Shown: piece after piece, positions 7,138 to 15,652 of the stretch
How the letters are laid out: every line of letters starts with the position of its first letter
How positions within the stretch are numbered: the stretch's first letter is position 1
From: Pseudomonas lalkuanensis
GTDB lineage: Bacteria; Pseudomonadota; Gammaproteobacteria; Pseudomonadales; Pseudomonadaceae
Direction of reading: 5' to 3'
Assembly (NCBI RefSeq): GCF_008807375.1
Contig: NZ_CP043311.1
Span: 4,878,001 to 4,942,000 of the forward strand
DNA length: 64,000 bases
Notes under the pieces: model-generated
What the model was told of the DNA's origin: nothing
The model's database searches: none
The model's input: only the letters and a program-made list of their open reading frames with translations
Program-made: the position numbers and the translations under genes

Positions 7138-9204
7138 TTGAAGCTGGATCTCAAACACAGCTTGTCACTGAAGCTGCTGCGCGTGGTGCTGCTGTCCGCA
7201 CTGGTAGTCGGTGTGGTGCTCAGCTGCGCGCAGATCGTGTTCGATGTCTACAAGACACGGCAGGCGGTCTCCAATGACGCCAACCGGATCCTCGGCATGT
7301 TCCGCGACCCTTCGACCCAGGCGGTCTACAGCCTGGATCGCGAGATGGGCATGCAGGTGATCGAGGGCCTGTTCCAGCACGAATCGGTCCGCCACGCCTC
7401 CATCGGCCACCCCAACGAACCCATGTTGGCGGAGAAGGACCGGCCGCTGATGGAGCTGTCGACCCGCTGGCTGACCGACCCCATCCTCGACAGGGAACAG
7501 ACCTTCACCACCCAACTGGTCGGCCGCAGCCCTTACAGCGAGTACTACGGCGACCTCAGCATCACCCTCGACACCGCCCCCTACGGCAAGGACTTCGTCA
7601 CCAGTTCGGTGATCATCTTCATCTCCGGCGTACTGCGCGCCCTGGCCATGGGCCTGGTGCTCTACCTCGTGTACCACTGGCTGCTGACCAAGCCGCTGTC
7701 GAAAATCATCGAGCACCTGTCCAGCATCAATCCCGACCGTCCCAGCGAACACAAGCTGCCCATGCTCAAGGGCAACGAGAAAAACGAACTGGGACTGTGG
7801 ATAAATACCGCCAACGACCTGCTGGCCTCCATCGAACGTAACACCCACCTGCGCCGTGAAGCCGAGAACAGCCTGCTGCGCATGGCCCAGTACGACTTCC
7901 TCACCGGCCTGCCCAACCGCCAGCAACTGCAGCAGCAACTCGACCAGATCCTCGACGACGCCGGCCGGCTGCAGCGTCGCGTGGCCGTGCTTTGCGTGGG
8001 CCTGGACGACTTCAAGGGTGTCAACGAGCAGTTCAGCTACCAGACTGGCGACCAGCTGCTGATCGCCCTGGCTGACCGCCTGCGCGGCCACAGTGGCCGC
8101 CTCGGCGCCCTGGCGCGTCTGGGTGGCGACCAGTTCGCCCTGGTCCAGGCCGATATCGAGCAGCCCTACGAGGCCGCCGAACTCGCCCAGGCCGTGCTGG
8201 ACGACCTGGAAGTGGCCTTCTCCCTGGAGCAGCAGGAAGTACGTCTGCGCGCCACCATCGGCATCACCCTCTTCCCCGAGGACGGCGACAGCACCGAGAA
8301 GCTGCTGCAGAAAGCCGAACAGACCATGACCCTGGCCAAGAGCCGCTCGCGAAACCGCTACCAGTTCTATATCGCCAGCGTGGACAGCGAGATGCGCCGC
8401 CGCCGCGAGCTGGAGAAGGACCTGCGCGAGGCCCTCAACAGGGGCGAGATGCACCTGGTCTACCAACCCCAGGTGGACTACCGCGACCACCGCGTAGTGG
8501 GCGTCGAAGCACTGCTGCGCTGGCAACATCCGCAGCACGGTTTCGTGCCGCCGGATCTGTTCATCCCCCTGGCTGAGCAGAACGGCTCGATCATCGCCAT
8601 CGGCGAATGGGTGCTGGACCAGGCCTGCCGCCAGCTGCGCGAATGGCACGACCAGGGCTTCAGCGAACTGCGCATGGCCATCAACCTGTCCACCGTGCAA
8701 CTGCACCATGCGGAACTGCCGCGGGTGGTGAACAACCTGCTGCAGGTCTACCGCCTGCCGCAACGCAGCCTGGAGATGGAAGTCACCGAAACCGGACTGA
8801 TGGAAGACATTTCCACCGCCGCCCAACATCTGCTCAGCCTGCGCCGCTCCGGCGCGCTGATCGCGATCGACGACTTCGGTACCGGCTATTCGTCCCTGAG
8901 CTACCTGAAGAGCCTGCCGCTGGACAAGATCAAGATCGACAAGAGCTTCGTGCAGGACGTGCTGGAAGACGAGGACGACGCCACCATCGTCCGCGCCATC
9001 ATCCAGCTGGCGCGCAACCTGGGCATGCAGGTGATTGCGGAAGGCGTGGAAACCGCCGAGCAGGAGGCCTACATCATCGCCCAGGGCTGCAACGAGGGTC
9101 AGGGTTACCTCTACAGCAAACCCCTGCCCGCCCGCGAACTCACCCTCTACCTCAAGCAGGCCCGGCGCCTGTCCAACGCGGCCTCCAATCCCGCCACGCT
9201 CTGA
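7138..9204 (+). CDS. bifA: Cyclic di-GMP phosphodiesterase BifA (degenerate GGDEF + EAL)
   Basis: 688 residues, TTG start with AAGGAA 7 bp upstream. An N-terminal transmembrane helix (about residues 14-35), periplasmic region and second helix (about 160-182) precede a degenerate GGDEF domain, GGDQF at 329-333, and an EAL domain starting E457-A-L-L-R-W, with conserved DDFGTGYSS and an EGVET motif. In P. aeruginosa BifA is an inner-membrane c-di-GMP phosphodiesterase that promotes swarming and limits biofilm, with the same GGDQF motif, length and neighbours. The degenerate GGDEF domain should not synthesise c-di-GMP but may bind GTP to regulate the EAL domain. Confidence 0.95.
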   Translation: MKLDLKHSLSLKLLRVVLLSALVVGVVLSCAQIVFDVYKTRQAVSNDANRILGMFRDPSTQAVYSLDREMGMQVIEGLFQHESVRHASIGHPNEPMLAEKDRPLMELSTRWLTDPILDREQTFTTQLVGRSPYSEYYGDLSITLDTAPYGKDFVTSSVIIFISGVLRALAMGLVLYLVYHWLLTKPLSKIIEHLSSINPDRPSEHKLPMLKGNEKNELGLWINTANDLLASIERNTHLRREAENSLLRMAQYDFLTGLPNRQQLQQQLDQILDDAGRLQRRVAVLCVGLDDFKGVNEQFSYQTGDQLLIALADRLRGHSGRLGALARLGGDQFALVQADIEQPYEAAELAQAVLDDLEVAFSLEQQEVRLRATIGITLFPEDGDSTEKLLQKAEQTMTLAKSRSRNRYQFYIASVDSEMRRRRELEKDLREALNRGEMHLVYQPQVDYRDHRVVGVEALLRWQHPQHGFVPPDLFIPLAEQNGSIIAIGEWVLDQACRQLREWHDQGFSELRMAINLSTVQLHHAELPRVVNNLLQVYRLPQRSLEMEVTETGLMEDISTAAQHLLSLRRSGALIAIDDFGTGYSSLSYLKSLPLDKIKIDKSFVQDVLEDEDDATIVRAIIQLARNLGMQVIAEGVETAEQEAYIIAQGCNEGQGYLYSKPLPARELTLYLKQARRLSNAASNPATL

Positions 9205-9209
9205 CGCCA

Positions 9210-9823
9210 CCCCGGCTCCGTTGTAGGGGGGCAAACTCATTGGCTATGTCGGCGCTAGCTGATGCCGAGTTGAATGGAACGCTCTAACCCCGGGCCCTCT
9301 CCCTGAAGAGGAGAGGGGTGACTCGCGCCGGTGCGGGAGAAATCATCCTGAAGCGACCAGCGGCCTGAAACTGGGCAGAGGCGGTGGAGCAGCGACCCCG
9401 CCTCGTCAGGAGGCCGAGCGCAAGCGTTGTAAAACGCAGCGAAGCGAAGTAACAGCCGAAGGCTGGCCCGAAGGGCGAGCGCAGCGAGTCAGGGGACGAG
9501 CGGCATGGCTGGCCCCTGGCGCCGTGCCCCGGTGCAACGATGAAGCGAGGGCACCCTGGCGCAGCCGGGGCCGGATGCAGGGGCAAGCCTTTCGGTTCCT
9601 TTCTGGCGTTTGAAAAAGGGACTCGCCTGGCAAGGCGAAACCAGAAACATCCGCAGAACTCGGCAAGCAGCCCGGCTCAGCGGTTCTAGCAACCTTAAAC
9701 GCGGACATGCCCAATTCATTCGCGAAAGGGCTGCGAAGCAGCCCCAAGGGTGGATGACGCTCTTCCCATCCACCGCTTCGCCGCTCCGAACATCAACGGT
9801 GGATCAGTGAAGCGCGATCCCCT
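9210..9823. repeat. Non-coding repeat island between bifA and the GIDE gene
   Basis: About 610 bp without a credible gene. It starts with a degenerate REP-like stretch, then a CCCTCTCC...GGAGAGGGGTGACTC inverted module (9295-9330). Next comes a ~330 bp unit with many GCGAAG/GAGCGCAGCGAG repeats and the string CTTTCGGTTCCTTTCTGGCG, then a second REP-like piece (ATTCATTCGCGAAAGGG, ~9715). It ends in a GGGTGGATGA...CATCCACC module like those at 33494 and 59491. Short open frames on both strands have low-complexity composition and are not believed to be genes. Confidence 0.6.
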
Positions 9824-10726
9824 CTACAAGAGCCCGGTCACCCTGAGCAGGTAGATCGTCGCCACCGCCCCGGCCACGCAAAGGACCGCGCCGAACAGCG
9901 CCTGCCAGCGGAAGTGCCGCGCCAGCACGTCTTCGCCATGACTGGAGAGCAGGAAGGGCTGGGATTCCCCGGGACGGCGCATGTGGTTCATCGCCGGCGC
10001 CGCACTGGTACGACGATGCCGGTCTTCGGCCTCCAGCTGTGCGGCCAGACGCACGCGGCCCCATTCGGCCTCGTCCAGCTGTCCATCGCCATCGCTGTCG
10101 AAGCGCGTCAGGAGGCCGGTGAAGTCACCCTTCCACTCTCGAATCACGGCGCCCTGGGCTGCGTTCAGATCCAGCCCCTGGCGGCCCCCACCGCTGGTGT
10201 GGAAGTCACCGATGGCATAGAGCGGCTCCCCGGCATGCAGGCGTTCTTCCGTATAGCGGTACTCGCCGCTACCGATCCAGGCGCCCAGGCCGCTCCTGAC
10301 CAGCCCACGCGGATGACGTGAAGCCCCCTTCCACACCTCGCGGGTGGACGGTCGCACCTCGGCACCGCGTGGATCGATCAGGCATTCGCCGGTGGCATCG
10401 GCCAGGCGCAGCCAGGCATCGCTGACGCCGCTGTCCACCACCCGCCAGGTCTTGTTCTTGCCGCTTTCGCTGTATTCCTCGATCCGATAGCGCCACCACA
10501 GGCAGGGCTTGCCCGTCAGCGGTGCGCTGAGCTGGCCGTCCCCCTGCTCGTGCAGGATGCCGTACAGCTCCACGTAGCCCTGGGCGGCGGAGCGGATCTT
10601 CGAAGTCGGGGTATCCAGCAGCATCCGCGCCTGCGACAGGCGGCGCAGGCACCACCAGCCGCCACCAGCGAAGGCGCCAAGGCTGAACCCCAGGCTGATG
10701 GCCAGCCCGGCGACATCCACGGCCAT
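9824..10726 (-). CDS. GIDE-domain membrane protein with an EF-hand
   Basis: 300 residues. An N-terminal transmembrane helix (about 7-28) and a C-terminal one (about 275-297) enclose a GIDE/E3-ligase-like (MUL1-type) domain (about 45-205). After it, residues 210-221 form a textbook 12-residue EF-hand loop, with acidic residues at positions 1, 3, 5, 9 and 12. The protein should therefore bind Ca2+ at the membrane. It begins 1 bp after the lemA stop, so the two are co-translated; this pair is conserved in pseudomonads. Ubiquitin ligase activity is not implied, since there is no RING finger. Confidence 0.75.
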   Translation of the reverse strand: MAVDVAGLAISLGFSLGAFAGGGWWCLRRLSQARMLLDTPTSKIRSAAQGYVELYGILHEQGDGQLSAPLTGKPCLWWRYRIEEYSESGKNKTWRVVDSGVSDAWLRLADATGECLIDPRGAEVRPSTREVWKGASRHPRGLVRSGLGAWIGSGEYRYTEERLHAGEPLYAIGDFHTSGGGRQGLDLNAAQGAVIREWKGDFTGLLTRFDSDGDGQLDEAEWGRVRLAAQLEAEDRHRRTSAAPAMNHMRRPGESQPFLLSSHGEDVLARHFRWQALFGAVLCVAGAVATIYLLRVTGLL

Positions 10727-10727
10727 G

Positions 10728-11300
10728 TCAGCCGAACAGGCTCTTGAGGTCGACGTCGGCCTTTTCGGCCTCGCTGAATTCCAGCAACTCGGCGGCCTTG
10801 AAGCCGAACAGGCCGGCGATGATCACATCCGGGAACTGCTCGATGCGCACGTTATTGAGGTTCACCGCCTCGTTGTACAGCTCGCGGCGGTCGGCGATGC
10901 CGTTCTCCAGGCCACTAATGCGCTGCTGGAGAAACTGGAAGCTCTCGTTTGCCTTGAGTTGCGGGTAGTTCTCCGCCAGGGCGAAGAGTTGCCCGAGGCC
11001 GGCGCGCAGGCCGCTTTCGGCCTGGCCGAGGGCACCGATATCGCCCTTCTCGCGGGCGCTGGCCACCGCATTGCGCGCGGCGATCACCCGCTCCAGGGTG
11101 GTGCGCTCGTGCTGCATGTACTGCTTGCAGGTTTCCACCAGCTTGGGCAGCTCGTCATGGCGCTGCTTGAGCAGCACCTCGATGTTCGACCAGGCCTTTC
11201 CGACGCCGTGCTTGAGGCGCACCAGCGCGTTGTAGAGGATCACCGCATAGGCGGCGACGAGTAGCAGGACCACGATCAGGGCGACGCTGGTCAGACTCAT
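10728..11300 (-). CDS. lemA: LemA family membrane protein
   Basis: 190 residues: one N-terminal transmembrane helix (about 4-22) and a long helical LemA domain, with the family-typical 'ALVRLKHGVGKAWSNIEV' stretch and 'ENYPQLKANE'. The start is supported by AAGGAG 8 bp upstream. LemA proteins have a short N-terminus outside and a four-helix bundle; biochemical function is unknown. It is the first gene of a two-gene operon with the GIDE/EF-hand protein. It is distinct from the GacS sensor kinase once also called LemA. Confidence 0.92.
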   Translation of the reverse strand: MSLTSVALIVVLLLVAAYAVILYNALVRLKHGVGKAWSNIEVLLKQRHDELPKLVETCKQYMQHERTTLERVIAARNAVASAREKGDIGALGQAESGLRAGLGQLFALAENYPQLKANESFQFLQQRISGLENGIADRRELYNEAVNLNNVRIEQFPDVIIAGLFGFKAAELLEFSEAEKADVDLKSLFG

Positions 11301-11422
11301 GCAGGCTTCTCCTTCAGGCTGCGGGTCATGAGGGCTGCGTCGATTCTAATGGCGTTTGGCCAAGGATGCGGAGACCTCGTACTCAGCTGTTGCAAAACGC
11401 CCGATAACAGCCTTTCCAAAAA

Positions 11423-11438
11423 TGAAAATCTTTCGCAT
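11423..11438. promoter_or_regulatory. Candidate Fur box upstream of the first imelysin gene
   Basis: TGAAAATCTTTCGCAT matches 11 of 14 specified positions of the TGAGAATnATTnTCAT Fur consensus. It lies 65 bp before the imelysin start in an AT-rich patch of otherwise GC-rich DNA. Confidence 0.5.
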
Positions 11439-11502
11439 TATGTTGCGGTTTTCATTTGCGCAACTTCATATTGCCATCACCCAGAAGCAAAGGACCTCGC
11501 CC

Positions 11503-12843
11503 ATGATTCGTAAGCCCCTGGCAGCCGCCAGCCTGCTCGCTGTCGCCATTGCCCTCGCCGGTTGCGGTGACGACAAGAAAGAAGCTGCCGCACAGCAAGC
11601 CGCCGCCCCGGCCGCCACCAGCACTGCCGCAGCTCCGGCTGCCGCCGCCAAGGTCGACGAGGCCGAAGCCAAGAAGGTCGTTGCCCACTACGCCGACCTC
11701 GCCCTGGCCGTATTCACCGACGCCCACACCACCGGCGTGAACCTGCAGAAGGCCGTTGACGCCTTCCTCGCCAAGCCCGATGCCGACACCCTGAAAGCCG
11801 CCCGCGAAGCCTGGCTGGCCGCCCGCGTGCCCTACATGCAGACCGAAGTGTTCCGCTTCGGCAACCCGGTGGTGGACGACTGGGAAGGCCAGCTGAACGC
11901 CTGGCCGCTGGACGAAGGCCTGATCGACTACGTCGCCACTGACTACCAGCACGCCCTGGGCAACCCCGGCGCCACCGCCAACATCATCGCCAACACCACC
12001 ATCCAGGTTGGCGAAGACAAGATCGACGTCACCGAGATCACCGGTGAGAAGCTGGCCAGCCTGAACGAGCTGGGCGGTTCCGAAGCCAACGTCGCCACCG
12101 GCTACCACGCCATCGAATTCCTCCTCTGGGGCCAGGACCTGAACGGCACCGGCCCGGGCGCCGGCAACCGTCCCGCCACCGACTTCGTCGTCGGCGAAGG
12201 CGCCACCGGTGGCCACAACGAGCGTCGCCGCGAGTACCTGAAGGCCGCCACCGACCTGCTGGTTTCCGACCTGGAATACATGGTCGGCCAGTGGAAAGCC
12301 GGCGTTGCCGACAACTACCGCGCCAAGCTGGAAGCCGAACCGGCCGAGTCCGGCCTGCGCAAGATGCTCTTCGGCATGGGCAGCCTGTCCCTTGGCGAGC
12401 TGGCCGGCGAACGCATGAAGGTCGCCCTGGAAGCCAACTCCACCGAAGACGAGCACGACTGCTTCAGCGACAACACCCACAACTCGCACTTCTACAACGG
12501 CAAGGGCATCCGCAACGTGTACCTGGGCGAGTACAAGAAGGTCGACGGCACCACCCTGACCGGCCCGAGCCTGTCCTCCCTGGTCGCCAAGATCGACGCC
12601 CAGACCGACACCACGGTGAAAGCCGACCTGGAAGCCACCGAAGGCAAACTGCAAGCCCTGGTGGACAGCGCCAACAAGGGCGTGCACTTCGACCAGCTGA
12701 TCGCCGCCGACAACACCGCCGGTCAGCAACTGGTACGTGACGCCATCGCCTCCCTGGTCAAGCAGACCGGCGCCATCGAAGAAGCCGCCAGCAAGCTCGG
12801 CATCACCGACCTGAAGCCGGACAACGCCGATCACCAGTTCTGA
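11503..12843 (+). CDS. icmP: Imelysin-family (M75) iron-regulated lipoprotein, IcmP-like
   Basis: 446 residues from ATG 11503 (AAAGGA upstream); a longer in-frame reading exists but the lipoprotein signal begins here. Lipobox LAGC is followed by an Ala-rich linker. The imelysin GxHxxE motif is present as G200-Y-H202-A-I-E205. P. aeruginosa PA4370 (IcmP) at the same locus was described as an insulin-cleaving outer-membrane metalloproteinase; structural studies of the family instead favour an iron-linked binding role, so protease activity is uncertain. A candidate Fur box lies upstream and a strong terminator downstream. Confidence 0.88.
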   Translation: MIRKPLAAASLLAVAIALAGCGDDKKEAAAQQAAAPAATSTAAAPAAAAKVDEAEAKKVVAHYADLALAVFTDAHTTGVNLQKAVDAFLAKPDADTLKAAREAWLAARVPYMQTEVFRFGNPVVDDWEGQLNAWPLDEGLIDYVATDYQHALGNPGATANIIANTTIQVGEDKIDVTEITGEKLASLNELGGSEANVATGYHAIEFLLWGQDLNGTGPGAGNRPATDFVVGEGATGGHNERRREYLKAATDLLVSDLEYMVGQWKAGVADNYRAKLEAEPAESGLRKMLFGMGSLSLGELAGERMKVALEANSTEDEHDCFSDNTHNSHFYNGKGIRNVYLGEYKKVDGTTLTGPSLSSLVAKIDAQTDTTVKADLEATEGKLQALVDSANKGVHFDQLIAADNTAGQQLVRDAIASLVKQTGAIEEAASKLGITDLKPDNADHQF

Positions 12844-12864
12844 TCGACGCGCTGTCGAGCGATA

Positions 12865-12898
12865 AGCGGATGCGGCCCAGTGCCGCATCCGCTTTTTT
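12865..12898 (+). terminator. Rho-independent terminator after icmP
   Basis: 12 bp stem beginning AGCGGATGCGGC at 12865, loop CCAGT, matching arm ending at 12893, followed by six T. It separates the first imelysin gene from the next three. Confidence 0.93.
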
Positions 12899-12933
12899 GT
12901 GCACGCCGTTTTGCTCATGAATGGGTGCATTCC

Positions 12934-13032
12934 CTGTGGGGGCGAATTCATTCGCTTAGCAGGCCGCAGGCCCGCCCCATTAGGCTATCGGGGCCGCTGC
13001 GCGCCACTTTGCGAATGAATTCGCCCCCACAG
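12934..13032. repeat. REP pair in inverted orientation (BIME-like)
   Basis: A 22 bp unit at 12934-12955 (CTGTGGGGGCGAATTC followed by ATTCGC) and its exact inverse at 13011-13032 flank a 55 bp spacer. Single copies of the same unit occur at several other intergenic sites in the window. Confidence 0.85.
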
Positions 13033-13148
13033 ATATCGTCCGCCCAACACTCCCCGGCAGACACTTTGCCAAACGCAAATCCCTCTTATTCAAACACCCC
13101 AGTCCTGATAAGCTTGCCCGCCTGTTTCTCGCCGACCGGACCCCGCCA

Positions 13149-14576
13149 ATGCTCGCTCCACCGGCCCTTAGCCGCCTGTCGCCCCTGCTGCTGGCCCTCA
13201 GTCTCAGTGCCTGTGACGACGCTCCGCGGTTCACCCAGGCCGAACCCGGCGAGCGCCTCTCCGGCGGTGCCACGACGGTCCGCCAGTTCGACCACAACGC
13301 CTTCTCCATGCCATCGGCCAACCTGACACCTTCGCGCCGGCTGGATTTCAGCGTGGGTAACAGCTTCTTCCGCAACCCTTGGGTGATCGCCCCCGCCACC
13401 ACCACGGCGCGTGACGGCCTGGGCCCTCTGTTCAACACCAACGCCTGCCAGAACTGCCATGTGAAGGACGGCCGTGGCCATCCTCCAGCTCCGGGCGCGA
13501 ACAATGCGGTGTCCATGCTGGTGCGCCTGTCGATCCCCGCCGACGCATCGGCCGAACATGCGCGGCAACTCGAACGCCTGGGCGTGGTGCCGGAGCCGGT
13601 GTACGGTGGCCAGCTGCAGGACGTCGCGATTCCCGGCGTCGAGCCCGAGGGCAAGGTGCGGGTCAGCTACGACAGCCTGCCGGTGACCTTTGCCGACGGC
13701 ACCACCGTCGAGCTGCGCAAGCCACGCCTGGAAATCTCCCGGCTCGGCTACGGCCCGATGCACCCGGACACCCTGTTCTCCGCGCGGGTCGCCCCGCCGA
13801 TGATCGGACTCGGCCTGCTGGAAGCGATTCCGGAATCCGCGATCCTCGCCAATGCCGACCCCGATGACGCCAATGGCGATGGCATACGCGGCCGCGCCAA
13901 CCAGGTCTGGGACGATGTCGCCGGCAAGACGGTAACCGGTCGCTTCGGCTGGAAGGCCGGTCAGCCGAACCTGAACCAACAGAATTTTCACGCTTTCTCT
14001 GGTGATATGGGCCTGACCACCAACTCCCTGCCAAAGGACGACTGCACGGCGGCACAGGCCGCCTGCAAGGCCGCGGTGAGTGGTGGCGAGCCGGAAGTCA
14101 GCGATAACATCCTGTCCCTCGTACTGTTCTATACCCGCAACCTGGCCGTACCGGCCCGTCGCGGGGCGGACGCCGCGCAGGTGCTGGATGGCAAGGGCCT
14201 GTTCCACCAGGCCGGCTGCCAGGCATGCCATACCCCGAGTTTCACCACCGCGGCCAGTGCCGCAGAACCCGAGCTGGCCAACCAGGTGATCCGTCCCTAC
14301 AGCGACCTGCTGCTCCATGACATGGGTGAAGGCCTGGCCGATGGCCGCCCTGAGTTCCAGGCCGGAGGTCGCGACTGGCGCACCCCGCCGCTGTGGGGTA
14401 TCGGCCTGACCGAAGCGGTGAGCGGACACACCCAGTTCCTGCACGATGGCCGTGCACGCAACCTGCTGGAAGCCATTCTGTGGCACGGCGGTGAAGCCGA
14501 AGCGGCGAAGCAGAAGGTCCTGACTTACAACGCCGAGCAGCGAGCCGCGCTGCTGGCTTTCCTGAATTCCCTTTAA
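13149..14576 (+). CDS. Di-haem oxidoreductase lipoprotein (DUF1111/DHOR family)
   Basis: 475 residues. A signal sequence ends in the lipobox LSAC, so the protein is probably a periplasmic lipoprotein. Two c-type haem sites are visible: C100-Q-N-C-H104 and C357-Q-A-C-H361. The family is the putative thiol oxidoreductase/di-haem peroxidase-like group. It is 10 bp upstream of the second imelysin gene and belongs to a conserved Pseudomonas four-gene set (imelysin, di-haem protein, imelysin, DUF1513), suggesting redox handling of iron or of a ligand held by the imelysins. The exact reaction is unknown. No strong ribosome-binding site precedes the ATG. Confidence 0.85.
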   Translation: MLAPPALSRLSPLLLALSLSACDDAPRFTQAEPGERLSGGATTVRQFDHNAFSMPSANLTPSRRLDFSVGNSFFRNPWVIAPATTTARDGLGPLFNTNACQNCHVKDGRGHPPAPGANNAVSMLVRLSIPADASAEHARQLERLGVVPEPVYGGQLQDVAIPGVEPEGKVRVSYDSLPVTFADGTTVELRKPRLEISRLGYGPMHPDTLFSARVAPPMIGLGLLEAIPESAILANADPDDANGDGIRGRANQVWDDVAGKTVTGRFGWKAGQPNLNQQNFHAFSGDMGLTTNSLPKDDCTAAQAACKAAVSGGEPEVSDNILSLVLFYTRNLAVPARRGADAAQVLDGKGLFHQAGCQACHTPSFTTAASAAEPELANQVIRPYSDLLLHDMGEGLADGRPEFQAGGRDWRTPPLWGIGLTEAVSGHTQFLHDGRARNLLEAILWHGGEAEAAKQKVLTYNAEQRAALLAFLNSL

Positions 14577-14586
14577 GGAGCCACGC

Positions 14587-15651
14587 ATGTTCCGCCCCAA
14601 ACTGCTGTTCACCAGCCTCGCCGCACTGGCCCTCGGCGCCTGCACCCCGCAGGACCAGCAGGCGCAGACCGCAGCCGCCCTGGCCAAGGAAGTGATCCTG
14701 CCAACCTACAGCCGTTGGGTCGAAGCGGACCGCCAGCTCGCCGCCAGCGCCCTGGCCTTCTGCTCCGGCAAGGAAGACCTGGCCAAGGCGCGTGCGGACT
14801 TCCTGGTTGCGCAAAAAGCCTGGGCCGAGCTGCAGCCGCTGATGGTGGGCCCTCTGGCCGAAGGCAACCGCGCGTGGCAGGTGCAGTTCTGGCCGGACAA
14901 GAAGAACCTGGTCGGCCGCCAGGTGGAGCAACTGGTCAAGGCCCAGCCGAACATCGACGCCACCGCCCTGGCCAAGGCCAGCGTGGTCGTGCAGGGCCTG
15001 TCCGCCTACGAGTACATCCTCTTCGACAGCAACCTGGACTTGGCCGACAACGCCCAGAAGGAGCGCTACTGCCCGCTGCTGCAGGCCATCGGTGAACGCC
15101 AGAAGACCCTGGCCGAGGAAATCCTCGCGCGCTGGAACAGCAAGGACGGCATGCTCGACCAACTGAGCAAGTTCCCCAACCAGCGTTACGCCGACTCCCA
15201 CGAAGCCATCTCCGAGCTGCTGCGCGTCCAGGTCACCGCCCTGGATACGCTGAAGAAGAAGCTCGGCACCCCGCTGGGCCGCCAGACCAAGGGCCTGCCC
15301 CAGCCAATGCAAGCCGAAGCCTGGCGCAGCGGAACCTCCCTCTCCAACGTCTCCGCCGCCCTGGCCAGCGCCGAGTCCCTCTGGCTGGGCGTCGACAAGC
15401 ACGGCATCCGCAGCCTGCTGGGCGACGACCAGAAGGCCCTGGCGGAGAAGATCGATGCCGGCTACAGCGAGGCCCGCGGCAAGCTCGACGCCCTCAAGCA
15501 GCCCCTGGGCGAGCTGCTGGCCAGCGAAGAAGGCCGCCAGCAGGTCAACGACTTCTACGACAGCCTGGATCGCGTCCAGCGCCTGCACTCCGGCGACCTG
15601 GCCAAGGCCCTGGGCGTGCAGCTCGGCTTCAACGCCAACGACGGTGACTGA
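14587..15651 (+). CDS. Second imelysin-family (M75) lipoprotein
   Basis: 354 residues with lipobox LGAC and an imelysin domain. The counterpart of the GxHxxE motif here is GLSAYEYILF, which lacks the histidine, so metal binding differs from the first imelysin or is absent. AAGGAG precedes the ATG. The gene lies between the di-haem gene and the DUF1513 gene with tiny gaps (10 bp and 1 bp), so it is part of an operon. It probably acts with them in the periplasm; function is unproven. Confidence 0.85.
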   Translation: MFRPKLLFTSLAALALGACTPQDQQAQTAAALAKEVILPTYSRWVEADRQLAASALAFCSGKEDLAKARADFLVAQKAWAELQPLMVGPLAEGNRAWQVQFWPDKKNLVGRQVEQLVKAQPNIDATALAKASVVVQGLSAYEYILFDSNLDLADNAQKERYCPLLQAIGERQKTLAEEILARWNSKDGMLDQLSKFPNQRYADSHEAISELLRVQVTALDTLKKKLGTPLGRQTKGLPQPMQAEAWRSGTSLSNVSAALASAESLWLGVDKHGIRSLLGDDQKALAEKIDAGYSEARGKLDALKQPLGELLASEEGRQQVNDFYDSLDRVQRLHSGDLAKALGVQLGFNANDGD

Positions 15652-15652
15652 G

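Noticed and set aside
8122..8136. BifA as an active diguanylate cyclase
   Set aside because: The signature is GGDQF, not GG(D/E)EF; the EAL motif is intact, so phosphodiesterase is the expected activity.
7165..9240. 691-residue open frame on the - strand
   Set aside because: Shadow of bifA.
9284..9773. Small open frames of 90-113 residues on the - strand
   Set aside because: They fall within the repeat island, have low-complexity Arg/Pro/Ser-rich composition and no ribosome-binding sites.
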